Assembly (NCBI GenBank): GCA_043825615.1
Contig: JBDRRS010000017.1
Coordinates: 1-52,200 of the forward strand
Length of the DNA: 52,200 bases
From: JBDRMV01 sp043825615
GTDB lineage: Bacteria > CG03
Direction of reading: 5' to 3'
Positions within the stretch are counted from its first letter, which is position 1; each line of letters starts with the position of its first letter. A model generated the notes under the pieces. It did not search any database. It worked only from the letters and a program-made list of their open reading frames with translations, and was not told the origin of the DNA. Made by a program: the position numbers and the translations under genes. Shown here one piece after another: positions 43,309 to 50,823 of this stretch.

Positions 43309-44598
43309 ATGGATCTTTTTGACAAGTGCCGCAATTTTACAATCGTAAAGGACATTAAGGCGGCAGGTATATTTCCGTATTTTCACCGTGTGGAATCGGG
43401 ACAGAACCCTGTTGTTGTTTCCGAAGGAAAAAGGATGATTATGATGGGTTCCAACAACTATCTTGGGCTCGCGACGGACCAGCGCCTTAAAAATGCGGCG
43501 ATTTACGCGACACAGAAATACGGTTGCGGCTGCGTCGGAAGCAGGTTTCTGAACGGGACTCTGGACATTCACGAAAAACTTGAAAAAGAACTCGCTGCCT
43601 TTATCGGCAAGCCCGCCGTCCTTGTTTTTTCAACGGGGATGTTCGCGAATCTCGGTACGATTTCTTCGCTTGTCGGTAAAAATGACTATGTTATAACCGA
43701 CAAATACGACCATGCTTCAATCATTGACGGCTGCCGCCTTTCGTACGGGAAAATGGTCCGTTTCAAGCACAACGATATGAAAGACCTTGAAGAGGTTTTG
43801 AAAAGTCTACCCGAAGCAGCGGGTAAACTCGTGGTCGTTGACGGCGTTTTCTCAATGGAAGGAGATATCGCTCCGCTGGATAAAATGGTTCCCCTCGTCC
43901 ACAGATACGGAGCAAAAATTATGGTTGACGACGCTCACGGCATAGGCGTTCTCGGAAATCACGGCCGCGGCACCTGCGATTATTTCGGTCAAACCTCCGA
44001 AGTCGATTTGATAATGGGGACGTTTTCCAAGTCGTTTGCTTCTCTCGGCGGGTTCATTGCGGGAGATGAGGAGGTCGTTCATTATATCAAGCACAACGCC
44101 AGGGCGCTCATCTTTTCCGCCGCTCCTTCCCCTGCGAATGTCGCTCCTGTTTTGAAAGCGCTTGAAATAATGATAAGAAGCGACCGCCGCCGGAAAAAAC
44201 TTCTTTTGCGGGCCGACTATATGAGGAATAAACTGAAAAAAATCGGGTTTGACACGGGTCTTTCCACAACCCCGATAATACCCGTCGTCGTAGGCGATGA
44301 CTGGACAGCATTCAAGATGTGGCGGCTGCTTTATGACAGGGGTGTTTTTACGACACCCGTGGTGTCGCCCGCGGTTCCGCCGGGGAGAGCGTTGATAAGA
44401 GTGAGCATGATGGCGACGCATACGAAGAGACATATTGACAAAGCGTGCAGAGCGTTCGCCGAAGCGGGGGATGTTCTCGGCGTGATAAAAATAGAAGGAG
44501 CCCTTAAAAAAAAGCGAAGAGGACACTGGCGCCGGGCGGTTAACGTCTGGATGAAACATTTATGGAAATTAAGCAGGTACAGACAGCCGGTCAGTTAA
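43309..44598 (+). CDS. spt: Serine palmitoyltransferase-like alpha-oxoamine synthase
   Basis: A 429-residue PLP enzyme. Conserved parts are MMGSNNYLGLA, GCVGSRFLNGTLDIHEKLE, DKYDHASIIDGCRLS, FKHNDM, VDGVFSMEGDIAPL, DDAHGIGVLG (D207/H210) and the PLP lysine in GTFSKSFASLGGF (K241). SRFLNGTLDxHxxLE and FKHNDMxDLE look closer to bacterial serine palmitoyltransferase than to BioF or Kbl. The basic C-terminal tail of about 35 residues could bind membrane. It condenses an amino acid with acyl-CoA/ACP, the entry to sphingolipids. ATG at 43309 has AAGGAGG at good spacing; ATG at 43300 lies too close to it. It overlaps the next gene by 37 bp. Confidence 0.85.
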   Translation: MDLFDKCRNFTIVKDIKAAGIFPYFHRVESGQNPVVVSEGKRMIMMGSNNYLGLATDQRLKNAAIYATQKYGCGCVGSRFLNGTLDIHEKLEKELAAFIGKPAVLVFSTGMFANLGTISSLVGKNDYVITDKYDHASIIDGCRLSYGKMVRFKHNDMKDLEEVLKSLPEAAGKLVVVDGVFSMEGDIAPLDKMVPLVHRYGAKIMVDDAHGIGVLGNHGRGTCDYFGQTSEVDLIMGTFSKSFASLGGFIAGDEEVVHYIKHNARALIFSAAPSPANVAPVLKALEIMIRSDRRRKKLLLRADYMRNKLKKIGFDTGLSTTPIIPVVVGDDWTAFKMWRLLYDRGVFTTPVVSPAVPPGRALIRVSMMATHTKRHIDKACRAFAEAGDVLGVIKIEGALKKKRRGHWRRAVNVWMKHLWKLSRYRQPVS

Positions 44599-45671
44599 AA
44601 CAGTTCATTCTGCTCCCGTACAAAGTTTACAAAAACGACCCCTTCTGGGTTCCTCCCTTGATGAGTGAAACGAAAGAACTCTTTTCGTCCGAAAATCCGT
44701 TCTGGAAACACAGCGTGAAAGCGCTTTTTATTGTTTACGACGGGAAAAATGCCGTGGGGAGAATTGCCGCGATAATAGACGAGAATCACAATAAATTCCA
44801 CGGGGAGAAATGCGGTTTCTTCGGTTTTTTTGAGTGTTTTGAAAACGTGGAAATTTCGCGGCTCCTTTTTCAGGCCTCTGAAATATGGCTGCGGGAAAAA
44901 GGCATGAAAATCGTCAGGGGTCCGGTGAACCCTTCAACGAACGACGAGTGCGGTCTTCTGATAGATGGTTTTGACGACCCGCCGCAGATTATGATGACGT
45001 ACAACAAGCCCTATTATGTGGATTTCATAACAGACGGCGGTTTTTACAAGGCGAAGGACCTGCTGGCTTTTATAATGAACGTCGGAGAAGGTCCTGCCGG
45101 ACGGCTCATGCCCCTTGCGGAAAGGGTCCTGAAGAGAAACCCGCAGATTTCGGTCCGCAGAATTAATATGAAGGACTTTGCGGGGGAAGTGGAAACCATC
45201 ATGGATATTTACAATTCCGCATGGGAAAAGAACTGGGGTTTTGTTCCGATGACCAGGGACGAGATTTATTATCTTGCAAAAAAACTGAAACAGGTTATTG
45301 ACCCGGAAATCCTCTGGATTTCGTTTTACGGGCGGACGCCGGCGGGTTTTCTCATGGCTTTGCCGAACCTGAACGAAGCATTGAAAAAGATAAACGGGCT
45401 GTTGACGCCGGTCAGCATTTTAAAACTTTTGTATTTTTCAAAAAGAATAAAGAGTTTACGGCTCATTACTCTCGGAGTAAAGAAACAGTTTCAGAAACTC
45501 GGGCTTGAAATTCTGCTTTATGCCAAATCGCTTGAAGCGGCGAGCAGGAAAGGGTATAAAAAGTGCGAGTTTTCGTGGATTCTCGAGGACAACGTTCTTA
45601 CGAACCGCGCCGCCGAAATGATGGCGGGAAAAGTTTACAAAAAATACAGGATTTTTGAAAAACCGCTTTGA
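44562..45671 (+). CDS. GNAT-like acyltransferase, candidate bacterial ceramide synthase
   Basis: A 369-residue protein of the large GNAT-type family often annotated as N-acetyltransferase or YghO-like: NDPFWVPPLMSETKELF, GRIAAIID, EKCGFFGFFEC, VRGPVNPSTNDECGLLIDGFD, PPQIMMTYN and a C-terminal CEFSWILEDN with a second GNAT-like fold. Bacterial ceramide synthase (bCerS) was described as a GNAT-type protein. The 37-bp overlap with the Spt-like gene supports N-acylation of the sphingoid base as its role. Function is inferred; the family call is firmer. Confidence 0.75.
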   Translation: MEIKQVQTAGQLKQFILLPYKVYKNDPFWVPPLMSETKELFSSENPFWKHSVKALFIVYDGKNAVGRIAAIIDENHNKFHGEKCGFFGFFECFENVEISRLLFQASEIWLREKGMKIVRGPVNPSTNDECGLLIDGFDDPPQIMMTYNKPYYVDFITDGGFYKAKDLLAFIMNVGEGPAGRLMPLAERVLKRNPQISVRRINMKDFAGEVETIMDIYNSAWEKNWGFVPMTRDEIYYLAKKLKQVIDPEILWISFYGRTPAGFLMALPNLNEALKKINGLLTPVSILKLLYFSKRIKSLRLITLGVKKQFQKLGLEILLYAKSLEAASRKGYKKCEFSWILEDNVLTNRAAEMMAGKVYKKYRIFEKPL

Positions 45672-46168
45672 GGGAAAAATTCTCTTTTACGGGCGTAAAA
45701 CCGCATCTCGTTCTTGAAAAGAAAATCCAGGAAAGCAGGGAGCACATTGTTCTCAAACTCATAGCCTATCTGATGTTTTCGGGACGGCTCAAAGTAGAGC
45801 AGAAAATAGGTTATAAATACATACCCGCTCTTTCCGGAGAGGACAAAGACGGCAGAATAATCTGGGTGGAATGCGGAGATGTCGGCGAAAAAAAAATTGC
45901 TTTTTTCAGGAAGCACCCCGAAAAGTTTTCGGTTTTTTTCTTTAAGACAGACAGCACGGGAGTAAGGAAACTGGAAGACACTTTAAAAAAATTTTCGGTA
46001 ACAGGTGTTGCATACGGTTTTGAAAAAAGGTTTATTGATGGAATTTCAACGCATCTTTTCCGGACAAATCACGTCAAGTATAAATTGAGCGGCGGCGAAA
46101 TCAAAATCAGAATAAACGGCGGGAATTTCTCTTCGGTTATTTATTCAAATCTTCTGAAAGCAGTGTAG
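45668..46168 (+). CDS. YaeQ-like protein
   Basis: A 166-residue soluble protein. The pattern SREHIVLKLIAYLMF, then PALSGEDKDGRIIWVECGDVGEKKIAFFRKHPEKFSVFFF, resembles YaeQ, a family with a PD-(D/E)xK nuclease-like fold and unknown biochemical role. The acidic residues in DGRIIWVECG could be part of that site. The start is TTG at 45668 in a TTGA overlap with the previous gene; no ATG exists near the N-terminus. Its connection with the lipid genes may be only positional. Confidence 0.55.
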   Translation: MREKFSFTGVKPHLVLEKKIQESREHIVLKLIAYLMFSGRLKVEQKIGYKYIPALSGEDKDGRIIWVECGDVGEKKIAFFRKHPEKFSVFFFKTDSTGVRKLEDTLKKFSVTGVAYGFEKRFIDGISTHLFRTNHVKYKLSGGEIKIRINGGNFSSVIYSNLLKAV

Positions 46169-46187
46169 CGCCGTTACAATATCTTAA

Positions 46188-46260
46188 AGCTGGCGAAGGG
46201 ATTCGAACCCCCGACCTGAGGTTTACAAAACCTCTGCTCTACCAACTGAGCTACGCCAGC
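46188..46260 (-). tRNA. tRNA-Thr (anticodon UGU)
   Basis: On the minus strand, GCTGGCG pairs with CGCCAGC. The D-arm is GCTCAGTTGGTAGAGC, the anticodon loop TTTGTAA reads TGT, and the T-arm has GGTTCGAATCC. The discriminator is T and CCA is not encoded. It reads ACA codons. Confidence 0.96.
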
Positions 46261-46282
46261 CGATGCTTGCAGAAAATTTTAC

Positions 46283-46311
46283 TTTATTTTTCTCCTCTAA
46301 TCAAGTATAAT
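46283..46311 (+). promoter_or_regulatory. Promoter with perfect -10 for thiD2-thiC
   Basis: TATAAT at 46306-46311 has only a poor -35 (TTTATT, 46283-46288). The predicted start near 46318 leaves a leader of about 15 nt, too short to hold a TPP riboswitch. Confidence 0.45.
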
Positions 46312-46333
46312 ACACCGGATGCAGGAGCAAAAG

Positions 46334-46744
46334 ATGTTACGGAACAAAACGGGAAAACTGGCGATTATTGACGCGAACCTGAACCGGGCGCGCGAGGGGC
46401 TGAGGGTTGTGGAGGACATCGAAAGATTTTATTACAGGAGCGGAAAGTTCTCAAAAATCAGAAGATTGAGGCACATGCTTGCGGGTATTTTTAAGGACAG
46501 GTATGAGCAGCTCGTAGAAAGCCGCAATATAAAAAAGGATAAAGGCGCGAAAATTCCGGAACACGGCCGGAAGAACATCAGGGACGCGCTGAGAAGCAAC
46601 ATCGCCCGCTCGGGGGAATCGCTTAGAGTTCTCGAAGAAATGACGAAATTGCAGCGCGGAAATGTTTCCGCCGCCGTAAAAAGAATAAGATTCCGTCTGT
46701 ATGAAATTGAGAAGGAATTTGTGACGGGCGGCGGGTTAAAATAA
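46334..46744 (+). CDS. thiD2: Stand-alone ThiD2-type HMP-P kinase domain protein
   Basis: About 136 residues. The N-terminus IIDANLNRAREGLRVVEDIERF, RLRHMLAG and SNIARSGESLRVLEEM match the domain (ThiD2, PF17792 from memory) that usually sits N-terminal to ThiE in thiamine phosphate synthases and has been described as a monofunctional HMP-P kinase. Here it is a separate gene with no ThiE barrel. It directly precedes thiC, whose product HMP-P is the kinase substrate. ATG at 46334 with AGGAG six nt upstream is preferred over ATG 46319, which nearly coincides with the predicted transcript start. Confidence 0.82.
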   Translation: MLRNKTGKLAIIDANLNRAREGLRVVEDIERFYYRSGKFSKIRRLRHMLAGIFKDRYEQLVESRNIKKDKGAKIPEHGRKNIRDALRSNIARSGESLRVLEEMTKLQRGNVSAAVKRIRFRLYEIEKEFVTGGGLK

Positions 46745-47968
46745 ATGAAAAATGTTTCTTTGATTAAGAAACTTGCAGGGGAAGAGAAAGTTCCGTTCGG
46801 CCGGTTTTATCGCGACTACAGGGCAGGCCGGATTGTAATTCTCAAGAACCGTCTCAGCCTCCGTAAGGCGGTAGCCGTCGGCAAGGGCCTTCGCGTGAAG
46901 GTCAACGCCAACATCGGGTTTTCTCCCATCGCGTCAGGTTTTAGAAGCGAGCTGAAAAAACTCGATATTGCGGTAAAATACGGAGCGGATGTGGTTATGG
47001 ACCTGTCCTGCGGAAAAAATTTACGGAAGGGCCTGGAAAAGGTTTTAAGATATTCAAGGGTTCCCGTCGGGACAGTCCCTGTGTATCAGGTTTTTTCGCA
47101 GCATCGTAATCCGTCCTCCGCCGATTTTTTTCAGGCGGTAGAGGAACAACTCGCCATGGGGGTCGATTTTATAACGGTTCACTGCGGCGTTACCCGCAGG
47201 GCGCTGAACCGTCTGAAGAAACACCCGCGGCTTGGCGGCGTTGTTTCCCGCGGGGGTGCCCTCACTTTCGGTTGGATGGAAAAAAACGGAGCCGAAAATC
47301 CGCTTTACGAGGACTTCGACCTGCTGCTTAAAATTGCGAAAAAATACGGGGCGGTTTTGAGTTTGGGCGACGGTCTGCGCCCCGGCTCGATTGCGGACGC
47401 CAACGATTATCTGCAGATTCTCGAACTGAAGACCCTGGGAAAACTTTTCCTGCGGGCTAAAAAACAGGGCGTTGAAGCGATGATAGAAGGTCCCGGGCAC
47501 ATTCCAGTTTCACAGATTAAAAGGGTGGTGGACGATGAGAAAAAATTCTGTTACGGAGCTCCTTTTTATGTTCTCGGCCCTCTTGTTACGGACGCCGCCG
47601 CCGGCTATGACCACATAACCTCGGCAATCGGAGGGGCTCTTGCGGGTTCGTACGGTACGGATTTTCTCTGCTACGTCACGCCCGCCGAACATTTAGGGCT
47701 CCCAACGCTTAACGATGTGAAACTCGGCGTCATCGCCTCACGGATTGCGGCCCACGCCGCAGACGTTTCGAGAGGCAGGCCTGCAAGCCTCATCAGGGAT
47801 AATAATGTTTCCCGTGAAAGGTTCCGGCTGAACTGGAAAGGGATGAAAAAGCATCTCCTTTTCCCCGAAGTTATAACTTCCACCCGGACAAAAAGAAATG
47901 TCTGCACGATGTGCGGGAAATTCTGTCCGGTGGAACAAACCCGGAAAATAATTAAAAATAGAAAATGA
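46745..47968 (+). CDS. thiC: Phosphomethylpyrimidine synthase ThiC (short form)
   Basis: A radical SAM enzyme that turns AIR into HMP-P for thiamine. At 407 residues it is the short form without the long N-terminal domain of enterobacterial ThiC. Conserved parts: RVKVNANIG, DLSCGKNL, PVGTVPVYQ, VHCGVTR, SRGGALTFGWM, LGDGLRPG, IEGPGH and PFYVLGPLVTD..GYDHITSAIG. The C-terminal cluster is CTMCGKFC (Cx2Cx3C), a spacing I recall in other short ThiC proteins. It starts right after thiD2, with no gap. thiE and thiG are not in the window. Confidence 0.95.
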   Translation: MKNVSLIKKLAGEEKVPFGRFYRDYRAGRIVILKNRLSLRKAVAVGKGLRVKVNANIGFSPIASGFRSELKKLDIAVKYGADVVMDLSCGKNLRKGLEKVLRYSRVPVGTVPVYQVFSQHRNPSSADFFQAVEEQLAMGVDFITVHCGVTRRALNRLKKHPRLGGVVSRGGALTFGWMEKNGAENPLYEDFDLLLKIAKKYGAVLSLGDGLRPGSIADANDYLQILELKTLGKLFLRAKKQGVEAMIEGPGHIPVSQIKRVVDDEKKFCYGAPFYVLGPLVTDAAAGYDHITSAIGGALAGSYGTDFLCYVTPAEHLGLPTLNDVKLGVIASRIAAHAADVSRGRPASLIRDNNVSRERFRLNWKGMKKHLLFPEVITSTRTKRNVCTMCGKFCPVEQTRKIIKNRK

Positions 47969-48042
47969 AAGACGAAAAAAACCGAATTTCAGGTAAGGGC
48001 GCTCAAGGGGTATGGCGGAAGTATCTATAAACTCTGAAATGA

Positions 48043-48053
48043 AGGGACTGTCC
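48043..48053. repeat. Short palindrome GGGACTGTCCC
   Basis: GGGAC and GTCCC flank a central T, 11 nt before the next start codon. It resembles the GGGGACA/TGTCCCC hairpin at 49779-49807 and may belong to the same REP-like family. Confidence 0.5.
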
Positions 48054-48063
48054 CGATGCAAGT

Positions 48064-48531
48064 ATGAACGCAGAACCGCGCGGAATTAAGATAAGGAAAC
48101 TCAAAATCCGTCCCTCGGCCGGCAGGGTTTTTTACAGGGTGTATGAAAAAGGCAATCCCGGCCGCATTCCGCAAATCAAGGAGGAGGTAAGGAACGCCAT
48201 TTCGCAGTTCGTCGGGGATTCCTGTCTGGTTTACAGGGTTTTGAAAAACAGGATTGTTTTTATCGGCCAGGTAAGCGGCGGAGTGCCTCAGGGCAAAATC
48301 GGTCTCGCAATTGTTGACGAGGTTTCCGTAAAGCTCAAAAAGATTATTTTTGAAGCGGCCGAACGGGAAATGTCAGGCGGCGGAATGTTTATTCAGCGTT
48401 CACGCGGAAAGAAGTTTTCCGGTGAATTGCGTGAAATTTCAAAAACGGATGCCGCCCGGGAAATCGGCGTCTCCGCCGGAGATTTTGAGGAAAATGCGGT
48501 AAGCGGCGAAGTGCATTTCGCAAATAAATGA
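48064..48531 (+). CDS. Hypothetical protein in the waaA operon
   Basis: A 155-residue protein I do not recognise. It is basic at the N-terminus (PRGIKIRKLKIRPSAGRV), then a mixed alpha/beta body with VYRVLKNRIVFIGQVSGG and a helix VKLKKIIFEAAEREM, and a polar C-terminus. No signal peptide or membrane segment. The ATG overlap with waaA (ATGA at 48528) supports that it is translated and that it may relate to envelope synthesis. The start at 48064 has no good Shine-Dalgarno sequence. Confidence 0.7.
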   Translation: MNAEPRGIKIRKLKIRPSAGRVFYRVYEKGNPGRIPQIKEEVRNAISQFVGDSCLVYRVLKNRIVFIGQVSGGVPQGKIGLAIVDEVSVKLKKIIFEAAEREMSGGGMFIQRSRGKKFSGELREISKTDAAREIGVSAGDFEENAVSGEVHFANK

Positions 48532-49793
48532 GTTTTTCTCTGATACTGTTTAATACCCTGCTTGTTCTGTTTATCCCCGTGATAATTCTGGTTATGGGCA
48601 TTCCGCGGCTTTTCAGATATATCAAAAGGAACCGCGGAACTTTTTTGCGCAGGTTCAGAGTTCCTCCGGGAGAGATTTTCCCCGGGGGTGTGTTGTTTCA
48701 GGCGTCGTCCATAGGAGAAGTCAAGATAGCGCTTCCGGTTGCAAGAAGATTAAGAGCGAAGGGTTTTCCGGTGTATATTTTCACAGTGACCCCCGAGGGC
48801 CGCCTTATGGCTGCGGGCTCGGGCGCCTTCAACGGCAGTTTTCTCGCGCCGTTCGACGCATTTTTCGTGGCCGGGAAGTTTCTGAAAAAGTTTGCTCCGG
48901 GATGCGTTATTTTAATTGAACTGCAGCTCTGGCCGAATCTGATAGACCAGGCTTCGCGCGTTTCAAAGGTTGTAATCCTGAACGGAAGAATATCGGACAG
49001 AAGTTTTCCCCGCTACCGTCTGGTCCGTCCGTTTATAAAGAAACTGTTAGGTTTGATTTCCGTGATTTCGGCGAGAACGGAGAAGGACAGAAGGAGATTT
49101 ATCTCTCTCGGCGCCGCGCCGGAAAAGGTGAAACTTACGGGAAATATCAAGTACGATACGCTCCTTACAACTCCTGCCGCTTTCAAAGCGAAGGAGGCAT
49201 TCGGCGTCCCGCATCGTCTGCCCGTGATAACCGCCGGCAGCACGCACGGCGGCGAAGAGGAAATGATTGTCAATGCCGTCCTGCGCATTATGAAAGACAG
49301 AGAACTTTTATGCGTCATTGCCCCGCGCCACATTGAAAGGATCCCCGCGCTCGAAAAACTGCTCAGGAAGAATAATCTGAAGTATTCTCTTTTCAGCCGA
49401 TCCGGCGGAGTAAAGAACGGCGACAGGTTCCTGCTTATAGACAGGTTCGGGGCGCTCCCCCAGATGTATCACATTTCGGATATCTGTTTTGTGGGCGGGT
49501 CCCTCGTTCCTCACGGCGGTCAGAATTTTGTGGAAGCGGTGGGTTTGCGCCGTCCCGTCTGCGTGGGCCCGCACAACGCCAATTTTCATCAGGAATTTGA
49601 TATATTTAAAGATGTGCTGTTTGTCGCGGAGGACGAAGACTCTCTTTTTAAAATCTTTTCAGCGCTTCTGGAAAAGCCATCCGTGGGAAAAGAAAAAGCA
49701 GGGAAGGCGTATGAGCGCCTTAAATTACTGACGGGCGCCCTGGACAGGAACGTCGGAATTATAGAGAAAATTATGGAAGGGGACATATCTTGA
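48528..49793 (+). CDS. waaA: 3-deoxy-D-manno-octulosonic acid (Kdo) transferase
   Basis: A 421-residue inner-membrane glycosyltransferase. An N-terminal anchor (about 4-25) precedes the family motifs: FQASSIGEVKIALPVARRL, TVTPEGRLMA, LIELQLWPNLI, LNGRISDRS, LTGNIKYD, AGSTHGGEEE, GGSLVPHGGQNFVEAVGLRRPV and GPHNANFHQEF. It adds Kdo to lipid A precursors, so the cell should make LPS. It overlaps the unknown gene before it by 4 bp. Confidence 0.96.
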   Translation: MSFSLILFNTLLVLFIPVIILVMGIPRLFRYIKRNRGTFLRRFRVPPGEIFPGGVLFQASSIGEVKIALPVARRLRAKGFPVYIFTVTPEGRLMAAGSGAFNGSFLAPFDAFFVAGKFLKKFAPGCVILIELQLWPNLIDQASRVSKVVILNGRISDRSFPRYRLVRPFIKKLLGLISVISARTEKDRRRFISLGAAPEKVKLTGNIKYDTLLTTPAAFKAKEAFGVPHRLPVITAGSTHGGEEEMIVNAVLRIMKDRELLCVIAPRHIERIPALEKLLRKNNLKYSLFSRSGGVKNGDRFLLIDRFGALPQMYHISDICFVGGSLVPHGGQNFVEAVGLRRPVCVGPHNANFHQEFDIFKDVLFVAEDEDSLFKIFSALLEKPSVGKEKAGKAYERLKLLTGALDRNVGIIEKIMEGDIS

Positions 49794-49807
49794 AAAGACC
49801 TGTCCCC
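49779..49807. repeat. Compound hairpin across the waaA stop
   Basis: GGGGACA and TGTCCCC (7 bp) enclose a second stem TCTT/AAGA with loop GAA. It covers the waaA stop codon and ends 8 nt before the channel gene, in the place of a ribosome-binding site. Confidence 0.6.
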
Positions 49808-49815
49808 AGATATAT

Positions 49816-50823
49816 ATGAACAGGAGATTTTTTACGATATTGTTTGCTGCGGTTTTTGTCGTTGTAGCGGGAACGGGCGGGTATGTAATTCTTGAAAAAT
49901 GGAATTTACTTGACGCTCTCTTTATGACGGCAATCACCCTCTCGTCAATAGGATACGGTGAGGTCCACCCTCTTACGCCTACGGGGAAAATCTTTACGAT
50001 AGTTCTGATTGTGTTCGGTTTTTCTCTCGTGGCAGGCATTGTAGGGCTCTTTACCTCGCTGATTCTGAAAGGCGAGTTGGGTAATATCATAAGGAGGCAA
50101 AAGATGAGCGATGCGATAAAAAAAATGAAAGGGCACCACATTATCTGCGGTCTTTCCCCTGTCGGCGAGGCGATCGTGGAGGAATTTTCGCACGCGAGGC
50201 AGAAGTTTGTCGTGGTTGAGAAGGATGAAAAAAACATCGAGAAGATAAGAAAGAATTTTGAAGGACTGAACTATATTAACGGCGATGCCGCTCAGGATGA
50301 TGTTCTGCTGGAGGCGGGTATTGAGAGGGCGGATACGATTCTGTCCTGTCTCAACGACGATTCCCTTAACCTCTATGTCGTTATTTCAGCGAGAAGTCTG
50401 AACCCGAAAATAAAAATTGTCGCGGAGGCGATAGAGGAAACATCGGCCGCAAAACTGAAAAGGGCGGGCGCGAATTACGTTGTACTGCCCCAGAAAATCG
50501 GCGGCATGCGGATGGCATCAACCGCGCTCCGTCCCAATGTTGTTTCGTTTCTGGACATAATGCTCAAGGAGGGCGAAGGGGAGTGGAGGATTGAGGAGAC
50601 GTCCGTTCCCGCGAAGTCGCCTTTCCTGAATTGCACGCTCGCCAAAAGCCAGATAAGCATAAACACGGGTCTCGTTGTTATTGCGATGAAGAAAGCGTGC
50701 ACGGGGAAATTCATCTACAATCCCGCCGCCTCCACAGTCCTTGAAGAAAACGACAAAATCCTTGTTCTCGGCAATCCGGAAAAACTTGAGCGGTTAAACA
50801 GATATATCAGCGAAGGGAAGTGA
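49816..50823 (+). CDS. Two-TM potassium channel with RCK (TrkA-N/TrkA-C) domains
   Basis: A 335-residue MthK/Kch-like protein. TM1 (about 5-27), pore with filter SSIGYGE, TM2 (about 59-83), then a cytosolic RCK domain from about 106 (HHIICGLSPVGEAIVEEF, VVVEKDEKN, INGDAAQDDVLLEAGI) and a TrkA-C domain (about 250-330). The filter ends in Glu where most channels have Asp. Likely a ligand-gated K+ channel for osmotic or pH balance. No clear Shine-Dalgarno sequence; a hairpin lies upstream. Its stop overlaps the GTG start of the next gene. Confidence 0.92.
   Translation: MNRRFFTILFAAVFVVVAGTGGYVILEKWNLLDALFMTAITLSSIGYGEVHPLTPTGKIFTIVLIVFGFSLVAGIVGLFTSLILKGELGNIIRRQKMSDAIKKMKGHHIICGLSPVGEAIVEEFSHARQKFVVVEKDEKNIEKIRKNFEGLNYINGDAAQDDVLLEAGIERADTILSCLNDDSLNLYVVISARSLNPKIKIVAEAIEETSAAKLKRAGANYVVLPQKIGGMRMASTALRPNVVSFLDIMLKEGEGEWRIEETSVPAKSPFLNCTLAKSQISINTGLVVIAMKKACTGKFIYNPAASTVLEENDKILVLGNPEKLERLNRYISEGK

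Noticed and set aside
46261..46333. A TPP riboswitch before thiD2-thiC
   Set aside because: The space is taken by promoter-like sequence and I see no conserved THI-element words.
47905..47940. A one-residue deletion in the ThiC cluster motif (Cx2Cx3C instead of Cx2Cx4C)
   Set aside because: I recall the same spacing in other short or anaerobe ThiC proteins, so it is probably normal for this subfamily.
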